Source: Aureispira sp.
Lineage (GTDB): Bacteria; Bacteroidota; Bacteroidia; Chitinophagales; Saprospiraceae
Length of the DNA stretch: 64,000 nt
Reading direction: 5' to 3'
NCBI GenBank assembly: GCA_024222455.1
Contig: JAAEPD010000225.1
Coordinates: 1-64,000, forward strand
In this document: positions 32,566-42,882 of the stretch, in pieces
Position numbering within the stretch: position 1 is the first letter of the stretch
Layout: the number at the start of each line of letters is the position of its first letter
The notes under the pieces: model-generated
Told to the model about the DNA's origin: nothing
Seen by the model: the letters and a program-made list of their open reading frames with translations, nothing else
Databases searched by the model: none
Made by a program: the position numbers and the translations under genes

Positions 32566-34671
32566 ATGTTAAAATTAAAAAACCTCTTAGTTCTTCTAGT
32601 CATAGCATCTTCTTTCATTGCGTTCCAAACAGCGCAAGATGGAGACGATGTAACAAAGGAAGAGTTGCTGATGGATGTAGTGATGCGCAGCATCGAGTTC
32701 AACCATTATGCTCCTGCAGTCATCAACGATGAGTTCTCTGCAAATGTATTTGATATGTATCTAAAGCGTTTGGACAACGGAAAACGCTTCTTCTTGCAAA
32801 AAGATATTGATGCTATCCAAAAATATAGAACACAACTAGACGAAGCTACTTCCGAAAAAACTTTTGAGTTTTTTGATGAGGTACACAAAATACGTGATGA
32901 GCGTATCGAGTTAGCTAAAGGCTATTATAAAGAGATTCTTGCCCAACCTTTCGATTTTGACAAAAGTGAAGAGATTGAAACAGATGAAGAAAAATTAGCT
33001 TATGCTAAAGATGAAAAAGGACTAAAAGAGCGTTGGAGAAAAATGCTCAAATATAGAATCTTGACGGATTTACACACAAAAGTAGAACGCCAAGAAGCTG
33101 CCAAAGAGAAAAAGGATACTTCTGTTAAGATCAAACCAATTGCAGAACTTGAAAAAGATGCTCGCAAAAAAATTCTAAAGCAATTTGATCGCTGGGCAAA
33201 AGACTTAGATAAAGAAGATCGCGACGATCGCATATCTGCTTATGTCAATACCATAGCAAATGTATTAGAGCCGCACACAGGTTATTTCCCTCCATTAGAA
33301 AAAGAGAACTTTAATATCCGCATGTCTGGAAAATTGGAAGGTATTGGAGCTCAATTGCGTGAAGAAGATGGCTATGTTAAGGTAGTTCGTATAGTTCCTG
33401 GCTCGGCATCTTGGAGACAAGGAGACTTAGAAGTCAATGATAAAATCATAAAAGTAGCTCAAGGGGAAGAAGACCCTGTTTCTATTGTCGATATGAAAAT
33501 GGATGATGTACTTCCTTTGATTAGAGGTAAAAAGGGTACTGAAGTTCGCTTGACAGTCAAAAAAACAGATGGTTCTATCAATGTAGTTCCGATTGTGCGA
33601 GATGTTGTAGTCTTAGAAGAAAGCTATGCTAAATCTGCAATTTTGGAGCACAAAAATGTGAAAAAGAAAATTGGTTTAATCGATCTGCGTAGTTTCTATG
33701 CAGATTTCCAAGATCCTCAAGGACGTCGTTGCTCTAGAGATGTAAAGAAAGAAGTTCAAAAACTGATTGCAGAAGGTGTTGATGGTATCGTTATCGACCT
33801 TCGTTACAATGGTGGTGGTTCATTGACAGATGTAGTAGATATGTCTGGCCTATTTGTAGAGAAAGGCCCAATGGTTCAAGTAAAACGTCGCAACGGTAAA
33901 CCAATTCCTCTAGAGGATAGAGATCCTAATGTACTATATGATGGTCCATTGGTTATTATGGTTAATTCTTTCTCCGCATCTGCTTCTGAAATCATGGCAG
34001 CAGCACTACAAGATTATGGTCGTGCTATTATTATTGGTACAGCTCCTTCTACATTCGGAAAAGGTACTGTACAACGTTTCTTCAACTTAGACAATGTAGT
34101 ACCTCCTCGCTATAAAGAATTAGGAGAGTTGGGTTCTATGAAAATTACTATCCAAAAATTCTATAGAATCAATGGTGGTTCTACACAGTTGAGAGGGGTT
34201 ACACCAGATATTATACTACCAGGTGCTTATAGCTATATCGAAACTGGTGAGCGTGAAGAAGACTATCCTATGGCTTGGACCGAAATCGATCCAGCATTCT
34301 ACAAAGCTTCTAATGCGCTACCAAAAATGGATAAAGTGAAGAAGAAAAGTAAAGCTCGTGTAGAATCTAGTGAAGCATTTCAATTAATTGATGAGCAAGC
34401 TAAATGGCTAAAAGATCGTCAAGATAAATCTACTTATCCATTGCAACTTCAAGCTTACAAAGATATGCAAAAAGGATATAAAGAAACATCTGCTAAATTC
34501 AAAAAGGCGTTTACCGAAATTAAAGAATTTTCGATTAGCTCTCTTGCTGCAGATATGCCTGCACTAGAAGCAGATACAGTTCGTGCAACTAGCATCAAAA
34601 ACTGGCACAAAAATCTTAAGAAAGATCCTTACTTAGAAGAAGTGGTTCAAATCATGAAAGACTGGAAATAA
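32566..34671 (+). CDS. prc: Tail-specific carboxy-terminal protease
   Basis: 701 aa. A periplasmic S41 peptidase of the Prc/Tsp type. Signal peptide (about 1-22), a helical N-terminal domain, a PDZ domain (about 240-345, with GIGAQLREEDGYVKVVRIVPGSAS), the S41 core with catalytic Ser472 in NSFSASASEI and Lys499 in FGKGTVQ, and a C-terminal helical domain. It degrades or trims proteins with suitable C-termini, including envelope proteins. The length fits E. coli Prc (682 aa). A single gene with a strong terminator. Confidence 0.94.
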   Translation: MLKLKNLLVLLVIASSFIAFQTAQDGDDVTKEELLMDVVMRSIEFNHYAPAVINDEFSANVFDMYLKRLDNGKRFFLQKDIDAIQKYRTQLDEATSEKTFEFFDEVHKIRDERIELAKGYYKEILAQPFDFDKSEEIETDEEKLAYAKDEKGLKERWRKMLKYRILTDLHTKVERQEAAKEKKDTSVKIKPIAELEKDARKKILKQFDRWAKDLDKEDRDDRISAYVNTIANVLEPHTGYFPPLEKENFNIRMSGKLEGIGAQLREEDGYVKVVRIVPGSASWRQGDLEVNDKIIKVAQGEEDPVSIVDMKMDDVLPLIRGKKGTEVRLTVKKTDGSINVVPIVRDVVVLEESYAKSAILEHKNVKKKIGLIDLRSFYADFQDPQGRRCSRDVKKEVQKLIAEGVDGIVIDLRYNGGGSLTDVVDMSGLFVEKGPMVQVKRRNGKPIPLEDRDPNVLYDGPLVIMVNSFSASASEIMAAALQDYGRAIIIGTAPSTFGKGTVQRFFNLDNVVPPRYKELGELGSMKITIQKFYRINGGSTQLRGVTPDIILPGAYSYIETGEREEDYPMAWTEIDPAFYKASNALPKMDKVKKKSKARVESSEAFQLIDEQAKWLKDRQDKSTYPLQLQAYKDMQKGYKETSAKFKKAFTEIKEFSISSLAADMPALEADTVRATSIKNWHKNLKKDPYLEEVVQIMKDWK

Positions 34672-34697
34672 AAATCAGAAACCAACCAATATTTTCA

Positions 34698-34730
34698 GGC
34701 TGCTAGAATTCTTCTAGCAGCCTTTTTTTT
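34698..34730 (+). terminator. Terminator of prc
   Basis: GGCTGCTAGAA (34698-34708) pairs with TTCTAGCAGCC (34712-34722) and is followed by eight T's. Confidence 0.92.
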
Positions 34731-34796
34731 GTAGTCTTACATATATTCAGTAATATATGATAATCAAATCATTACCAACCAAAACTCTTACTGATT

Positions 34797-35384
34797 ATGA
34801 ATCAAGATTTATTCAAAATACTCAAAGCTAGTGTCACCGACTTTAATGACTGGCGAGATGAACACCCTAACGAACCAGTTGATCTAAGTGGAGCAGATTT
34901 GTCTGGAGAGAATCTCGCTTTTGCAAACTTCAAAGACATCAATTTAGCCGGAGCCAATTTCACTAATGCTAGCTTAGTTAGCGCCAATCTTTCGGGAGCC
35001 AATATGGAAGCTTCTACACTCAACAATGCTAAGCTCAACAATGCTCTACTTGAAAACACAAACCTATCTAAAGCTACTCTATGCAAAGCTGATATGACTT
35101 TTTGTAATATCCGAAAAGCACAAGTAATAGAAGCTGATTTAGAAAAAGTAAAACTAGTAGGTGCTCGAATGGAAGGAGTCGATTTATCAAAATCGTCACT
35201 ACTAAATGCCAATATGGTAGGAGCAGACCTAGAGAATGCTACATTAGTTAATACTAACCTAAGTGGAGCAGATTTAAGCATAGCTTGGATGACCAACGCC
35301 AACTTAAGTAATGCTAACTTGCAAAAAGCCAATTTGAGCAAGACCAACACTACTGGTGCTAATATGACTGGCACAAAAAAATAG
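34797..35384 (+). CDS. Pentapeptide-repeat protein
   Basis: 195 aa. From residue about 28 on it is made of A(D/N)LSx units (for example LSGADLSGENLAFANFKDIN), about 30 repeats, which fold into a right-handed quadrilateral beta-helix. There is no signal peptide or membrane segment. Proteins of this type can mimic DNA and protect gyrase (Qnr/MfpA) or serve unrelated structural roles; nothing here decides between these. It is monocistronic. The regular repeats make a long open frame on the other strand, which is a shadow. Confidence 0.88.
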   Translation: MNQDLFKILKASVTDFNDWRDEHPNEPVDLSGADLSGENLAFANFKDINLAGANFTNASLVSANLSGANMEASTLNNAKLNNALLENTNLSKATLCKADMTFCNIRKAQVIEADLEKVKLVGARMEGVDLSKSSLLNANMVGADLENATLVNTNLSGADLSIAWMTNANLSNANLQKANLSKTNTTGANMTGTKK

Positions 35385-35395
35385 TATTTGTATCA

Positions 35396-35437
35396 AATAG
35401 CAGGTTGCTTTCGTTCCCTTTTTAGTAACCTGCTATT
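35396..35437. terminator. Hairpin between convergent genes
   Basis: AATAGCAGGTT (35396-35406) pairs with AACCTGCTATT (35427-35437), extended inward by three pairs with one wobble. T-runs outside the stem are poor, so termination may be weak. It overlaps the last bases of the minus-strand hydrolase gene. Confidence 0.5.
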
Positions 35438-36239
35438 AGGTTGTAATATACTCCATAAATTCTACAACTATCTCCAAGCTTAAAATTCTAGCTTCCACCA
35501 TTCCCATATGCCCTATTCCATCCAAGATATGTATTACAGCACTGTTTGGCAATATTGTTTGTTCCAAACTTCGAGTATAGTCAATAAAAGTATCTTCCTT
35601 CCCAACTATATATAATACAGGACAAGCTATTTGCTCTAAAACTGTTTGTTTATCCGTTCGAGCAATCATAGCTCTAGACGCAGCTATTACCGCATCACTA
35701 TGGTATTCAGCAGTATGTTGTATCAAATCTTCTATATAATCTCTATTTGCTTTCACAAATAGTGGCGTAAACAAGGCTTTCACAAACTGAGCAGCAAAAG
35801 GTGCTACCCCATGTCGCTCGATGAATCCAATAGTCTTTTCTCTATTTGCTTTTTTCTGTTTAGTATCTTCATAAGGATGAGAATGAAACAAGCCCAGTCC
35901 TAGCAGCTTATCTCCAAAAATTTCTGCAAAAGCCAATCCTACATAGCCCCCCATAGAATGACCTATCATACAGCATTTTTCTATTTCCAATACTTCCAGC
36001 ACAGCATTCACAGCTTTGGCCATAGCTTCCATACTACACTCCTCCAACAAGTCCGAATCCCCAAATCCAGACAAATCAATTGTCAATACAGTATATTTAT
36101 TATGAAGAGCTTGCACAAAATCTGCCCACATAATACTATCTTCGCAAAATCCATGTAATAAGACTAGTACATCACCCTTCCCTAACAGTTGGTAAGCAAC
36201 TTTTTTATTTTGATATATACAGAACATCTTTTGACTCAT
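35436..36239 (-). CDS. Alpha/beta hydrolase
   Basis: 267 aa without a signal peptide, so probably cytoplasmic. The oxyanion region is VLLHGFCEDS, the nucleophile elbow GHSMGG places Ser95, the acid is Asp in YIVGKEDTFID and the base His in DGIGHMGMVE. The cap region and general look are those of MenH/esterase-like hydrolases. The substrate is unknown. The gene stands alone. Confidence 0.85.
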   Translation of the reverse strand: MSQKMFCIYQNKKVAYQLLGKGDVLVLLHGFCEDSIMWADFVQALHNKYTVLTIDLSGFGDSDLLEECSMEAMAKAVNAVLEVLEIEKCCMIGHSMGGYVGLAFAEIFGDKLLGLGLFHSHPYEDTKQKKANREKTIGFIERHGVAPFAAQFVKALFTPLFVKANRDYIEDLIQHTAEYHSDAVIAASRAMIARTDKQTVLEQIACPVLYIVGKEDTFIDYTRSLEQTILPNSAVIHILDGIGHMGMVEARILSLEIVVEFMEYITT

Positions 36240-36363
36240 TAAAATTAATCAGTTAGGATTATACTGCCCAAATTAATATTTTATTAGAATAAGTTTCTCT
36301 ATTGTACTCAACAATATTTACAGCAAGGACAACAGCTATTATTTTTTATAAATCTTAACTATC

Positions 36364-39300
36364 ATGAAATATCTAGGACTATTTATTTTGATATTTAATT
36401 TCTGTATGCAATCTTCTCTAGATGCTCAAGTTGATACAGCCGCAGCTGTAAAACAACTAAAGGCCTTAGAAGAAGAGAACAAGGAATATGAAGAAAAAGC
36501 AGACTTCAAAAATCAATTAGTTTGTGCTGACAAAGCTATAAAAATAGTAAAAGAACAACTCCCTAAAAAGAAATCAACTTTAGCCTTTTGGTTAAAAGAA
36601 AAAGCCTACCCACTCTACCGACTAGGAGAATATAACGAAAGTGAAAAATTATATTTAGAAGCCTTAGATCTTTATAAAAAATATAAAGGACCTACACATG
36701 TATACACCGCTGGTGTATTAGCTAAATTAGCCCACCTTTGCTCAAAAACAGGTCGTTTAGGCCAAGCCAAAGCCTATTATAAAGAGTCTATTGATATTTT
36801 TGAAAAAAATCCAGGTGTTAGTATAAAAACTTATGCCAATGCTCTTTTCTCTGCAGGTAGCTTTTATCAAAAAATGGGACTAATGGAATTGGCAGAAAAA
36901 ACGTTACTTAAATCAAAAAAAATATTAGAAGAAGAAGAAGTAGGTACAGACAATGCCTACTATGCTGGATGTATCAATGCATTAGCTCTATATTATAGAG
37001 ATATAGGCAAGTACTTAGAAGCTGAACCTCTATACAAAAAAAGTCTAGAAATTAAAGCCAAAGAATTAGGAACCAATAGTCCTTCTTATGCTCGATCTCA
37101 ACTTAACTTTGCTAATTTTTACACCAAAATTGGGAAATACAATGAAGCTGAGCCTCTATTTATGCAAGGTAAAAAGATTATAGAGGAACAATTGGGGAAA
37201 GAACATCCTCATTACCCTATTTGTCTAAATATGATGGCCCTATTCTATATTGATATGGGACGTATTACCAAAGCTGAGAATTTTTTATTAGAAGCTCGTC
37301 AGATTTATAAAAAAACTACAGGTATGCAAGCTTATGGTTATATCAGCGCAACCATAAACTTAGCAGCCTTATACTTAGACACAGAAGAGGCTCCTAAAGC
37401 GAAAAAAATGTTTGGAGAACTCAACAAACTCCGTCAAACTGTATTAACACCAGAACACCCTTTGTATGTATATAGTCTAAAGAATCTTGCAATATACTAT
37501 GGTAGTAAAAAAAATGGAGAATATGATAAAGCTCAGAAACTCTACGAAGAAGTATTAGAATTAGTTAAAACCACTTATGGTACACATCATATAGATTATG
37601 CATCTGCTCTAAACAATCTAGCTTCACTCTACCAGAAACAAAATAAAGTAGTAGAATCAGAAAAACTCTTATTGGAAGCTAAAGATATTACTCTAGAAAA
37701 CTACAGCATTCATCATCCTGAAGCAATATTAGCATTAGCCAACTTAGCTGATGTATACGTACTTATGCATAAACTAGAACTTGCAGAAAAATACACTACT
37801 GATGCCATTCTAGCCAACAACCTACTCCCTCAGTTACCTACTACTATCGACAAAACCTGGCAAGCAACACTAATTCAGGCACCTCCTGCTTCTTATATTT
37901 ATATGCTTGGTTCACTCAAGCACCTATACAACATCAAACGCCAGCATTATGATCACTCTCATGATGCAAAATACTTAATGGAGGCAAAAACAATTACGCA
38001 AACAGCCTTACAACTAGCCAATCAATACCGTCAGCGATTTACCAGTGATGGAGATAAATTGCATGTATTAGAACGCAGTGTAGAATGGACATACAAAGCA
38101 ATTCAAAACTCTATCGAAATAGCCGAAAAACAAAAATTAAAAGAGTTTCACAAAAAAGCCTTTGTTTATGCAGAACAAAGCAAATCAGTGCTACTAACAG
38201 AAACTGTCCAAAACGATAAAGCTCATATCTTTGGTGATCTGCCAGATAGTTTAGCTCAAAAAGAACGACTACTACAAAAAGATCTTTCTGAACTTCAAGC
38301 AACATTACTAGAAGAGACCAATCCAACCAAAAAACATGAACTTCGTTCTGAACTTAATGACCTTAACAATAAGATTCAAGCGTTTCAAAAACACATAGAA
38401 ACCAACTATCCTAAATACAATGCCCTAAAGTATGCCCAAAACCCTATTTCTACAGAGCATATACAAGAGCTACTCGATGATGAGACTGCATTAATAGAGT
38501 ATGTAGTTGCCGACTCCTCTATTTATCTATTTTATGTAGACAAAACACATGTTGACCTTTTAGATCTGCCTATTTCGCATACACTTTTAAGCAAAAAAAT
38601 TGCAAATCTTCGAAATGCACTTAGCGATTATCAGCTCATCAGCAAAAAGCCAGATGAAGCCTACCAACTCTATACAAGAACTGCACATTGGTTTTATGAA
38701 AACTTGATCAAAACAGTATTAAACAATGAAAATATACACCATTTACTAATCATTCCAGATGGAGAACTCGGCCATTTACCATTCGAGGTATTCTTAAGTG
38801 AACAAGCACCGCAATCTACCACAGACTATAATAAACTGCACTATCTAGTTCAAGATTACAAAATTAGCTATGACTATTCAGCCTCTTTATGGGATGAAAA
38901 TGAGCAAGATTACTTAAAGGCAGAAAAAGGAAAACATTATGAACTCGTTTTAGCTTGTGCTGCTAGTTATGGCGAAAAGCCTGACTCTGCAACTGTTGCA
39001 TCAAGAGGTTCTAGAGGTGCACTTCGAAATATGCTTATAGAGCTTCCGGCCGCCAAGGATGAAGTAAAAATGTTATCTGAAATGTTTGATGGTACTTTTT
39101 TATATGATAAGGATGTTAATGAACAATTCTTTAAGGAGCATGCTAGCGAATATGGTATTATTCATCTAGCAATGCACGGTTTGCTCGACAATAGCCATCC
39201 AATCTTGTCCTCTTTAGCCTTTACAGAAACAGCCGATAGTATCGAAGATGATTTTCTTTGTGCTTACGAAATTGCCCACCAACATCTCCATGCACAATTA

Positions 39301-39717
39301 GTGGTACTCTCTGCCTGCGAAACTGGCTATGGCAAATTTAAGCAAGGAGAAGGTGTTATTAGTTTAGCTCGATCATTTATGTATGCAGGAGTTCCTTCCT
39401 TAGTAGTTTCCATGTGGGAAGTCAATGATAATTCTACAGCCCGCATCATGAAACTTTTTTATCAAAATTTGGCCGAGGGTTTAGACAAAGCCCATGCGCT
39501 CCAAAAGGCAAAAATAGATTATCTCAACACAGCAAAAGGCATTGCTGCACACCCTGTTTTTTGGGCTCCATTTATTCAGTTAGGCGACCACCACCCTATA
39601 CATATCCATGCTAAAAGTGCTGGAAATGGACTTTGGTGGGGATTAGGAATTGGTTTAGGTTTGCTTTTGATAGCAGGAATAAGTTGGAAGATGATCAGTA
39701 GTCGAAAAAAACAATAG
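36364..39717 (+). CDS. TPR-CHAT caspase-like protease, membrane anchored
   Basis: 1117 aa. Signal peptide (1-21), about ten TPR units of the Kinesin-light-chain type (roughly 45-480, for example YNEAEPLFMQGKKIIEEQLGKEHPHY), a helical link and a C-terminal CHAT domain (about 760-1080). The caspase-like dyad is intact: His938 in IIHLAMHG and Cys985 in VVLSACETG. One membrane helix near the end (about 1090-1108) is followed by a basic tail, so the bulk would face the periplasm. CHAT proteases are known as effectors or processing enzymes (separase-like; TPR-CHAT with CRISPR in other phyla). No partner gene is adjacent. Confidence 0.88.
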   Translation: MKYLGLFILIFNFCMQSSLDAQVDTAAAVKQLKALEEENKEYEEKADFKNQLVCADKAIKIVKEQLPKKKSTLAFWLKEKAYPLYRLGEYNESEKLYLEALDLYKKYKGPTHVYTAGVLAKLAHLCSKTGRLGQAKAYYKESIDIFEKNPGVSIKTYANALFSAGSFYQKMGLMELAEKTLLKSKKILEEEEVGTDNAYYAGCINALALYYRDIGKYLEAEPLYKKSLEIKAKELGTNSPSYARSQLNFANFYTKIGKYNEAEPLFMQGKKIIEEQLGKEHPHYPICLNMMALFYIDMGRITKAENFLLEARQIYKKTTGMQAYGYISATINLAALYLDTEEAPKAKKMFGELNKLRQTVLTPEHPLYVYSLKNLAIYYGSKKNGEYDKAQKLYEEVLELVKTTYGTHHIDYASALNNLASLYQKQNKVVESEKLLLEAKDITLENYSIHHPEAILALANLADVYVLMHKLELAEKYTTDAILANNLLPQLPTTIDKTWQATLIQAPPASYIYMLGSLKHLYNIKRQHYDHSHDAKYLMEAKTITQTALQLANQYRQRFTSDGDKLHVLERSVEWTYKAIQNSIEIAEKQKLKEFHKKAFVYAEQSKSVLLTETVQNDKAHIFGDLPDSLAQKERLLQKDLSELQATLLEETNPTKKHELRSELNDLNNKIQAFQKHIETNYPKYNALKYAQNPISTEHIQELLDDETALIEYVVADSSIYLFYVDKTHVDLLDLPISHTLLSKKIANLRNALSDYQLISKKPDEAYQLYTRTAHWFYENLIKTVLNNENIHHLLIIPDGELGHLPFEVFLSEQAPQSTTDYNKLHYLVQDYKISYDYSASLWDENEQDYLKAEKGKHYELVLACAASYGEKPDSATVASRGSRGALRNMLIELPAAKDEVKMLSEMFDGTFLYDKDVNEQFFKEHASEYGIIHLAMHGLLDNSHPILSSLAFTETADSIEDDFLCAYEIAHQHLHAQLVVLSACETGYGKFKQGEGVISLARSFMYAGVPSLVVSMWEVNDNSTARIMKLFYQNLAEGLDKAHALQKAKIDYLNTAKGIAAHPVFWAPFIQLGDHHPIHIHAKSAGNGLWWGLGIGLGLLLIAGISWKMISSRKKQ

Positions 39718-39766
39718 TACAGTCTAAAAATATATTCTAGAATCTAGATCTATAGTTAATACAACT

Positions 39767-39774
39767 ATCTTTAC
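39767..39774 (+). promoter_or_regulatory. Possible -7 box of the amidohydrolase pair
   Basis: TATCTTTA, one base off TAnnTTTG, 53 bp before the ATG at 39828. Confidence 0.3.
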
Positions 39775-39827
39775 AAGATCTTGTTACCTTCTTTTTAACA
39801 ACCTTTTTAATTCTATCTTAAATTATC

Positions 39828-42800
39828 ATGACACTCAACAAACCAATTCTACTACTCTTATTTTGGTCTTGGGCAGCTATTAGTTTAGCACAACAAACTT
39901 TTCCAAAAAATGGAGTCTACGATCAACGAGATGGACATTATGCATTCACCAATGCAACTATACAAGTCTCTCCTACGCAGCAACTAAAAAAAGCATCTCT
40001 TTTAATCAAAAAAGGGAAAGTTGTGGCAGTAGGAACCAATATAGACATTCCTAATGATGCCATACAAATCGACTTGGCTGGAAAATTTATATACCCTTCT
40101 TTTATAGACTTGCACACAGCCTATGGCATGCCAAAACCTAAAGCTGCAGGTACTCGCCCTAAGCAACAACCACAAATGGTTTCTAACAAAAAGGGGGCTT
40201 ATAGTTGGAATGAAGCGCTCAAATCAGAAACAAGAGCTGATGAACTATTCACAGTTAATAAAGCTAAAGCCAAAGAATGGCGCAACCTAGGGTTCGGAAC
40301 TGTACTTTCGCATCATAGAGATGGCATAGCAAGAGGTACATCTTCTTTAGTCCTTTTGGGTGAAGAGAGGGAACATGAAATGATTATAAACAATCAAGTA
40401 GCTGCACACTATTCTTTCGGAAAAGGTACCTCTACACAAAACTATCCTAGCTCTAGAATGGGTGCAATAGCTTTGCTCCGACAAACGCACTATGATGCAC
40501 AATGGTACAAGGCTAATCCTGACGATAGAGAGTATAATATCTCTTTAGAAAAATGGTTAGCAATAGAATCATTGCCTCAAATATTCGAGGTCGGAAACCG
40601 TTTGGATATGCTTCGTGCAGCCAAAGTGGGGAAAGAATTTGGAGTAACCTATATATTCAGAGGTAGAGGAGATGAGTACCTTCGCTTAGACGAAATCAAG
40701 CAAACAGGTTCAGCTATTATTCTACCTGTCAACTTCCCCAAACCTTATGATGTTAGCGATCCTTATACTACGCAAGAGGTTTCGCTTACGCAAATGAAAC
40801 ATTGGGAATTGGCACCAACCAATCCAGCAAAATTGGCCAAAGCAGGAATTAAATTTGCCTTAACAACAGACTACCTTAAGGATAAAAAAACATTCTGGAC
40901 ACAAGTAAAACAAGCCTATAAGTTTGGCTTATCAGAAGAAGATATCCTAAAAGCCTTAACCACTACACCTGCTCAACTGATTGGAGCAGATAAAGAATTA
41001 GGCACTTTAGAGCAAGGTAAAATCGCTAACTTCATTATTACTTCTCACAATATCTTAGCTGACAAGGTTACTATTTATCACAACTGGGTCAATGGGAAGC
41101 CTTATGCCCTTAAGGACATCAACACTATTGACATTAGAGGTAAGTACGAATTGACATTGGAAGGCAAAAAGCATGAATTAGAGGTAAACGGAAGTTTATT
41201 AACTCCTGACATTCATCTAAAAGATCCAAATCAAAAGGATAAAAAGAAAAAGGGTACTAAGCTCAAGTATACTTATGCCAATGGTACTATTGCATTCACT
41301 ATTATACCTAAAAAAGACACCTCTAAGAAGGCTAAAACACAAGCAATCTATAGACTGTCGGGTAATGTAACTGCTAAAGCATGGTCAGGCAACGCTACTA
41401 AAGCTAATGGAGATTGGGCAACATGGTCAGCCAAACGCACAGGCGACGTTGAGATAAAAGAGCCAAAACTACCTAAACTAGATTCAACAGTTATGGGCAA
41501 GGTGGTTTATCCTTTTGCACCTTATGGTGTAGAAAAAGATCAACTCCCTACAGCCAAAACGGTTATTATCCAAAATACAACAGTTTGGACAGGTGAAAAA
41601 CAAGGTAAACTTACCAATACAGATGTACTGATTCAAGATGGTAAGATTACTAAAATTGGCAAAAAACTAAAAGCAAAAGGAGCTACCTTGATAGATGGAA
41701 CCAACAAGCATCTTACTGCAGGTATAATAGATGAGCACTCCCATATTGCTATTAACTATGGTGTGAACGAAGGCACTCAAGCAAGTTCAGCAGAGGTGCG
41801 TATTGGAGATGTCATCAACTCTGAAGATGTTAATCTTTATCGTCAGTTGGCAGGTGGTGTTACGATGGCGCAACTGCTACATGGTTCGGCTAACCCAATT
41901 GGAGGACAAGCTGCCTTAATCAAATTCAGATGGGGGCAAGCTCCAGAGCAGATGAAATATGAAGGTGCTGATGGATTTATCAAATTTGCACTAGGTGAAA
42001 ATGTCAAACAATCCAATTGGGGTGATAACAATCGTCATCGTTTTCCTCAAACACGTATGGGTGTAGAGCAGGTTTATGAAGACTATTTTACTAGAGCTAG
42101 AGAATACGAAAAACTGCGCAAAGAAAAAGGAGATAAAATCCGTAGAGACCTAGAGTTAGACGCTGTGTTAGAGATTCTAAATAAAAAACGCTTTATCACT
42201 TGTCACTCCTATGTACAAAGCGAAATCACTATGCTGATGCGTATGGCAGAGCGTCATGGATTCCGTATCAATACCTTTACACACATTCTAGAAGGTTACA
42301 AGATAGCTGATAAAATGGCTAAACATGGAGCAGGTGGTTCTACCTTCTCTGATTGGTGGGCATATAAAGCGGAGGTAATGGATGCGATTCCTTACAACCC
42401 TAAGTTGCTTAATTCTATGAATGTAGTGATTGCCATCAACTCTGATGATGCTGAAATGGGTCGTCGTCTAAATCAGGAAGCTGCCAAAGGCGTTAAGTAT
42501 GGAGGAATGAGCGAAGAAGATGCTTGGAATATGGTTACACTCAATCCTGCTAAACTCTTACATGTAGATGATAAGGTAGGTAGTATAAAAGTGGGCAAAG
42601 ATGCTGATGTAGTCTTATGGTCAGACAATCCTCTTTCGGTATATGCTAGAGCCGAAAAAACCTTTGTAGATGGTATTTGTAGGTTCGATGTAGAGGAAGA
42701 TAAAAAATTGCGTAAAGCTCTACAAGCAGAGCGTAGTCGCTTGATCCAAAAGATGCTTAATAAAAAAGCAGCAGGTGTCAAAACTCAACCTCCAGTGCAT

Positions 42801-42869
42801 ACACACAAGCACCATTATCACTGTGGAGATATTGAGAACAATAATTTTATAGATTATAATATCGACTAG
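39828..42869 (+). CDS. Secreted double amidohydrolase-fold protein
   Basis: 1013 aa. A signal peptide (1-21) precedes two amidohydrolase-fold units. The first (about 25-440) keeps the overall fold (GKFIYPSFIDLHTAYG) but has H96-T-A in place of HxH, so it probably lacks metal. The second (about 580-980) carries the metal motif H637-S-H639 in GIIDEHSH, a later HSY and HIL histidine and the Asp in INSDDAEMG, so it should be active. The C-terminus ends in an odd His/Cys-rich tail (HTHKHHYHCG). Substrate unknown; imidazolonepropionase- or dipeptidase-like hydrolysis is possible. The next gene, 13 bp on, is a third such fold. Confidence 0.82.
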   Translation: MTLNKPILLLLFWSWAAISLAQQTFPKNGVYDQRDGHYAFTNATIQVSPTQQLKKASLLIKKGKVVAVGTNIDIPNDAIQIDLAGKFIYPSFIDLHTAYGMPKPKAAGTRPKQQPQMVSNKKGAYSWNEALKSETRADELFTVNKAKAKEWRNLGFGTVLSHHRDGIARGTSSLVLLGEEREHEMIINNQVAAHYSFGKGTSTQNYPSSRMGAIALLRQTHYDAQWYKANPDDREYNISLEKWLAIESLPQIFEVGNRLDMLRAAKVGKEFGVTYIFRGRGDEYLRLDEIKQTGSAIILPVNFPKPYDVSDPYTTQEVSLTQMKHWELAPTNPAKLAKAGIKFALTTDYLKDKKTFWTQVKQAYKFGLSEEDILKALTTTPAQLIGADKELGTLEQGKIANFIITSHNILADKVTIYHNWVNGKPYALKDINTIDIRGKYELTLEGKKHELEVNGSLLTPDIHLKDPNQKDKKKKGTKLKYTYANGTIAFTIIPKKDTSKKAKTQAIYRLSGNVTAKAWSGNATKANGDWATWSAKRTGDVEIKEPKLPKLDSTVMGKVVYPFAPYGVEKDQLPTAKTVIIQNTTVWTGEKQGKLTNTDVLIQDGKITKIGKKLKAKGATLIDGTNKHLTAGIIDEHSHIAINYGVNEGTQASSAEVRIGDVINSEDVNLYRQLAGGVTMAQLLHGSANPIGGQAALIKFRWGQAPEQMKYEGADGFIKFALGENVKQSNWGDNNRHRFPQTRMGVEQVYEDYFTRAREYEKLRKEKGDKIRRDLELDAVLEILNKKRFITCHSYVQSEITMLMRMAERHGFRINTFTHILEGYKIADKMAKHGAGGSTFSDWWAYKAEVMDAIPYNPKLLNSMNVVIAINSDDAEMGRRLNQEAAKGVKYGGMSEEDAWNMVTLNPAKLLHVDDKVGSIKVGKDADVVLWSDNPLSVYARAEKTFVDGICRFDVEEDKKLRKALQAERSRLIQKMLNKKAAGVKTQPPVHTHKHHYHCGDIENNNFIDYNID

Positions 42870-42882
42870 TTTTTAAATAATA

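Noticed and set aside
34802-35374. Long open frame on the minus strand opposite the pentapeptide-repeat gene
   Set aside because: It mirrors the repeat periodicity of the real gene; composition (Leu, Ala, Ser runs) is a shadow of codon use, with no family features.
34797-35384. Quinolone-resistance (Qnr) protein
   Set aside because: The repeats are of general A(D/N)LSx type and the loops typical of Qnr are not visible; only a pentapeptide-repeat call is justified.
36364-39717. CRISPR-associated TPR-CHAT (Craspase-type) effector
   Set aside because: No cas genes or array nearby, and the protein has a signal peptide and membrane anchor.
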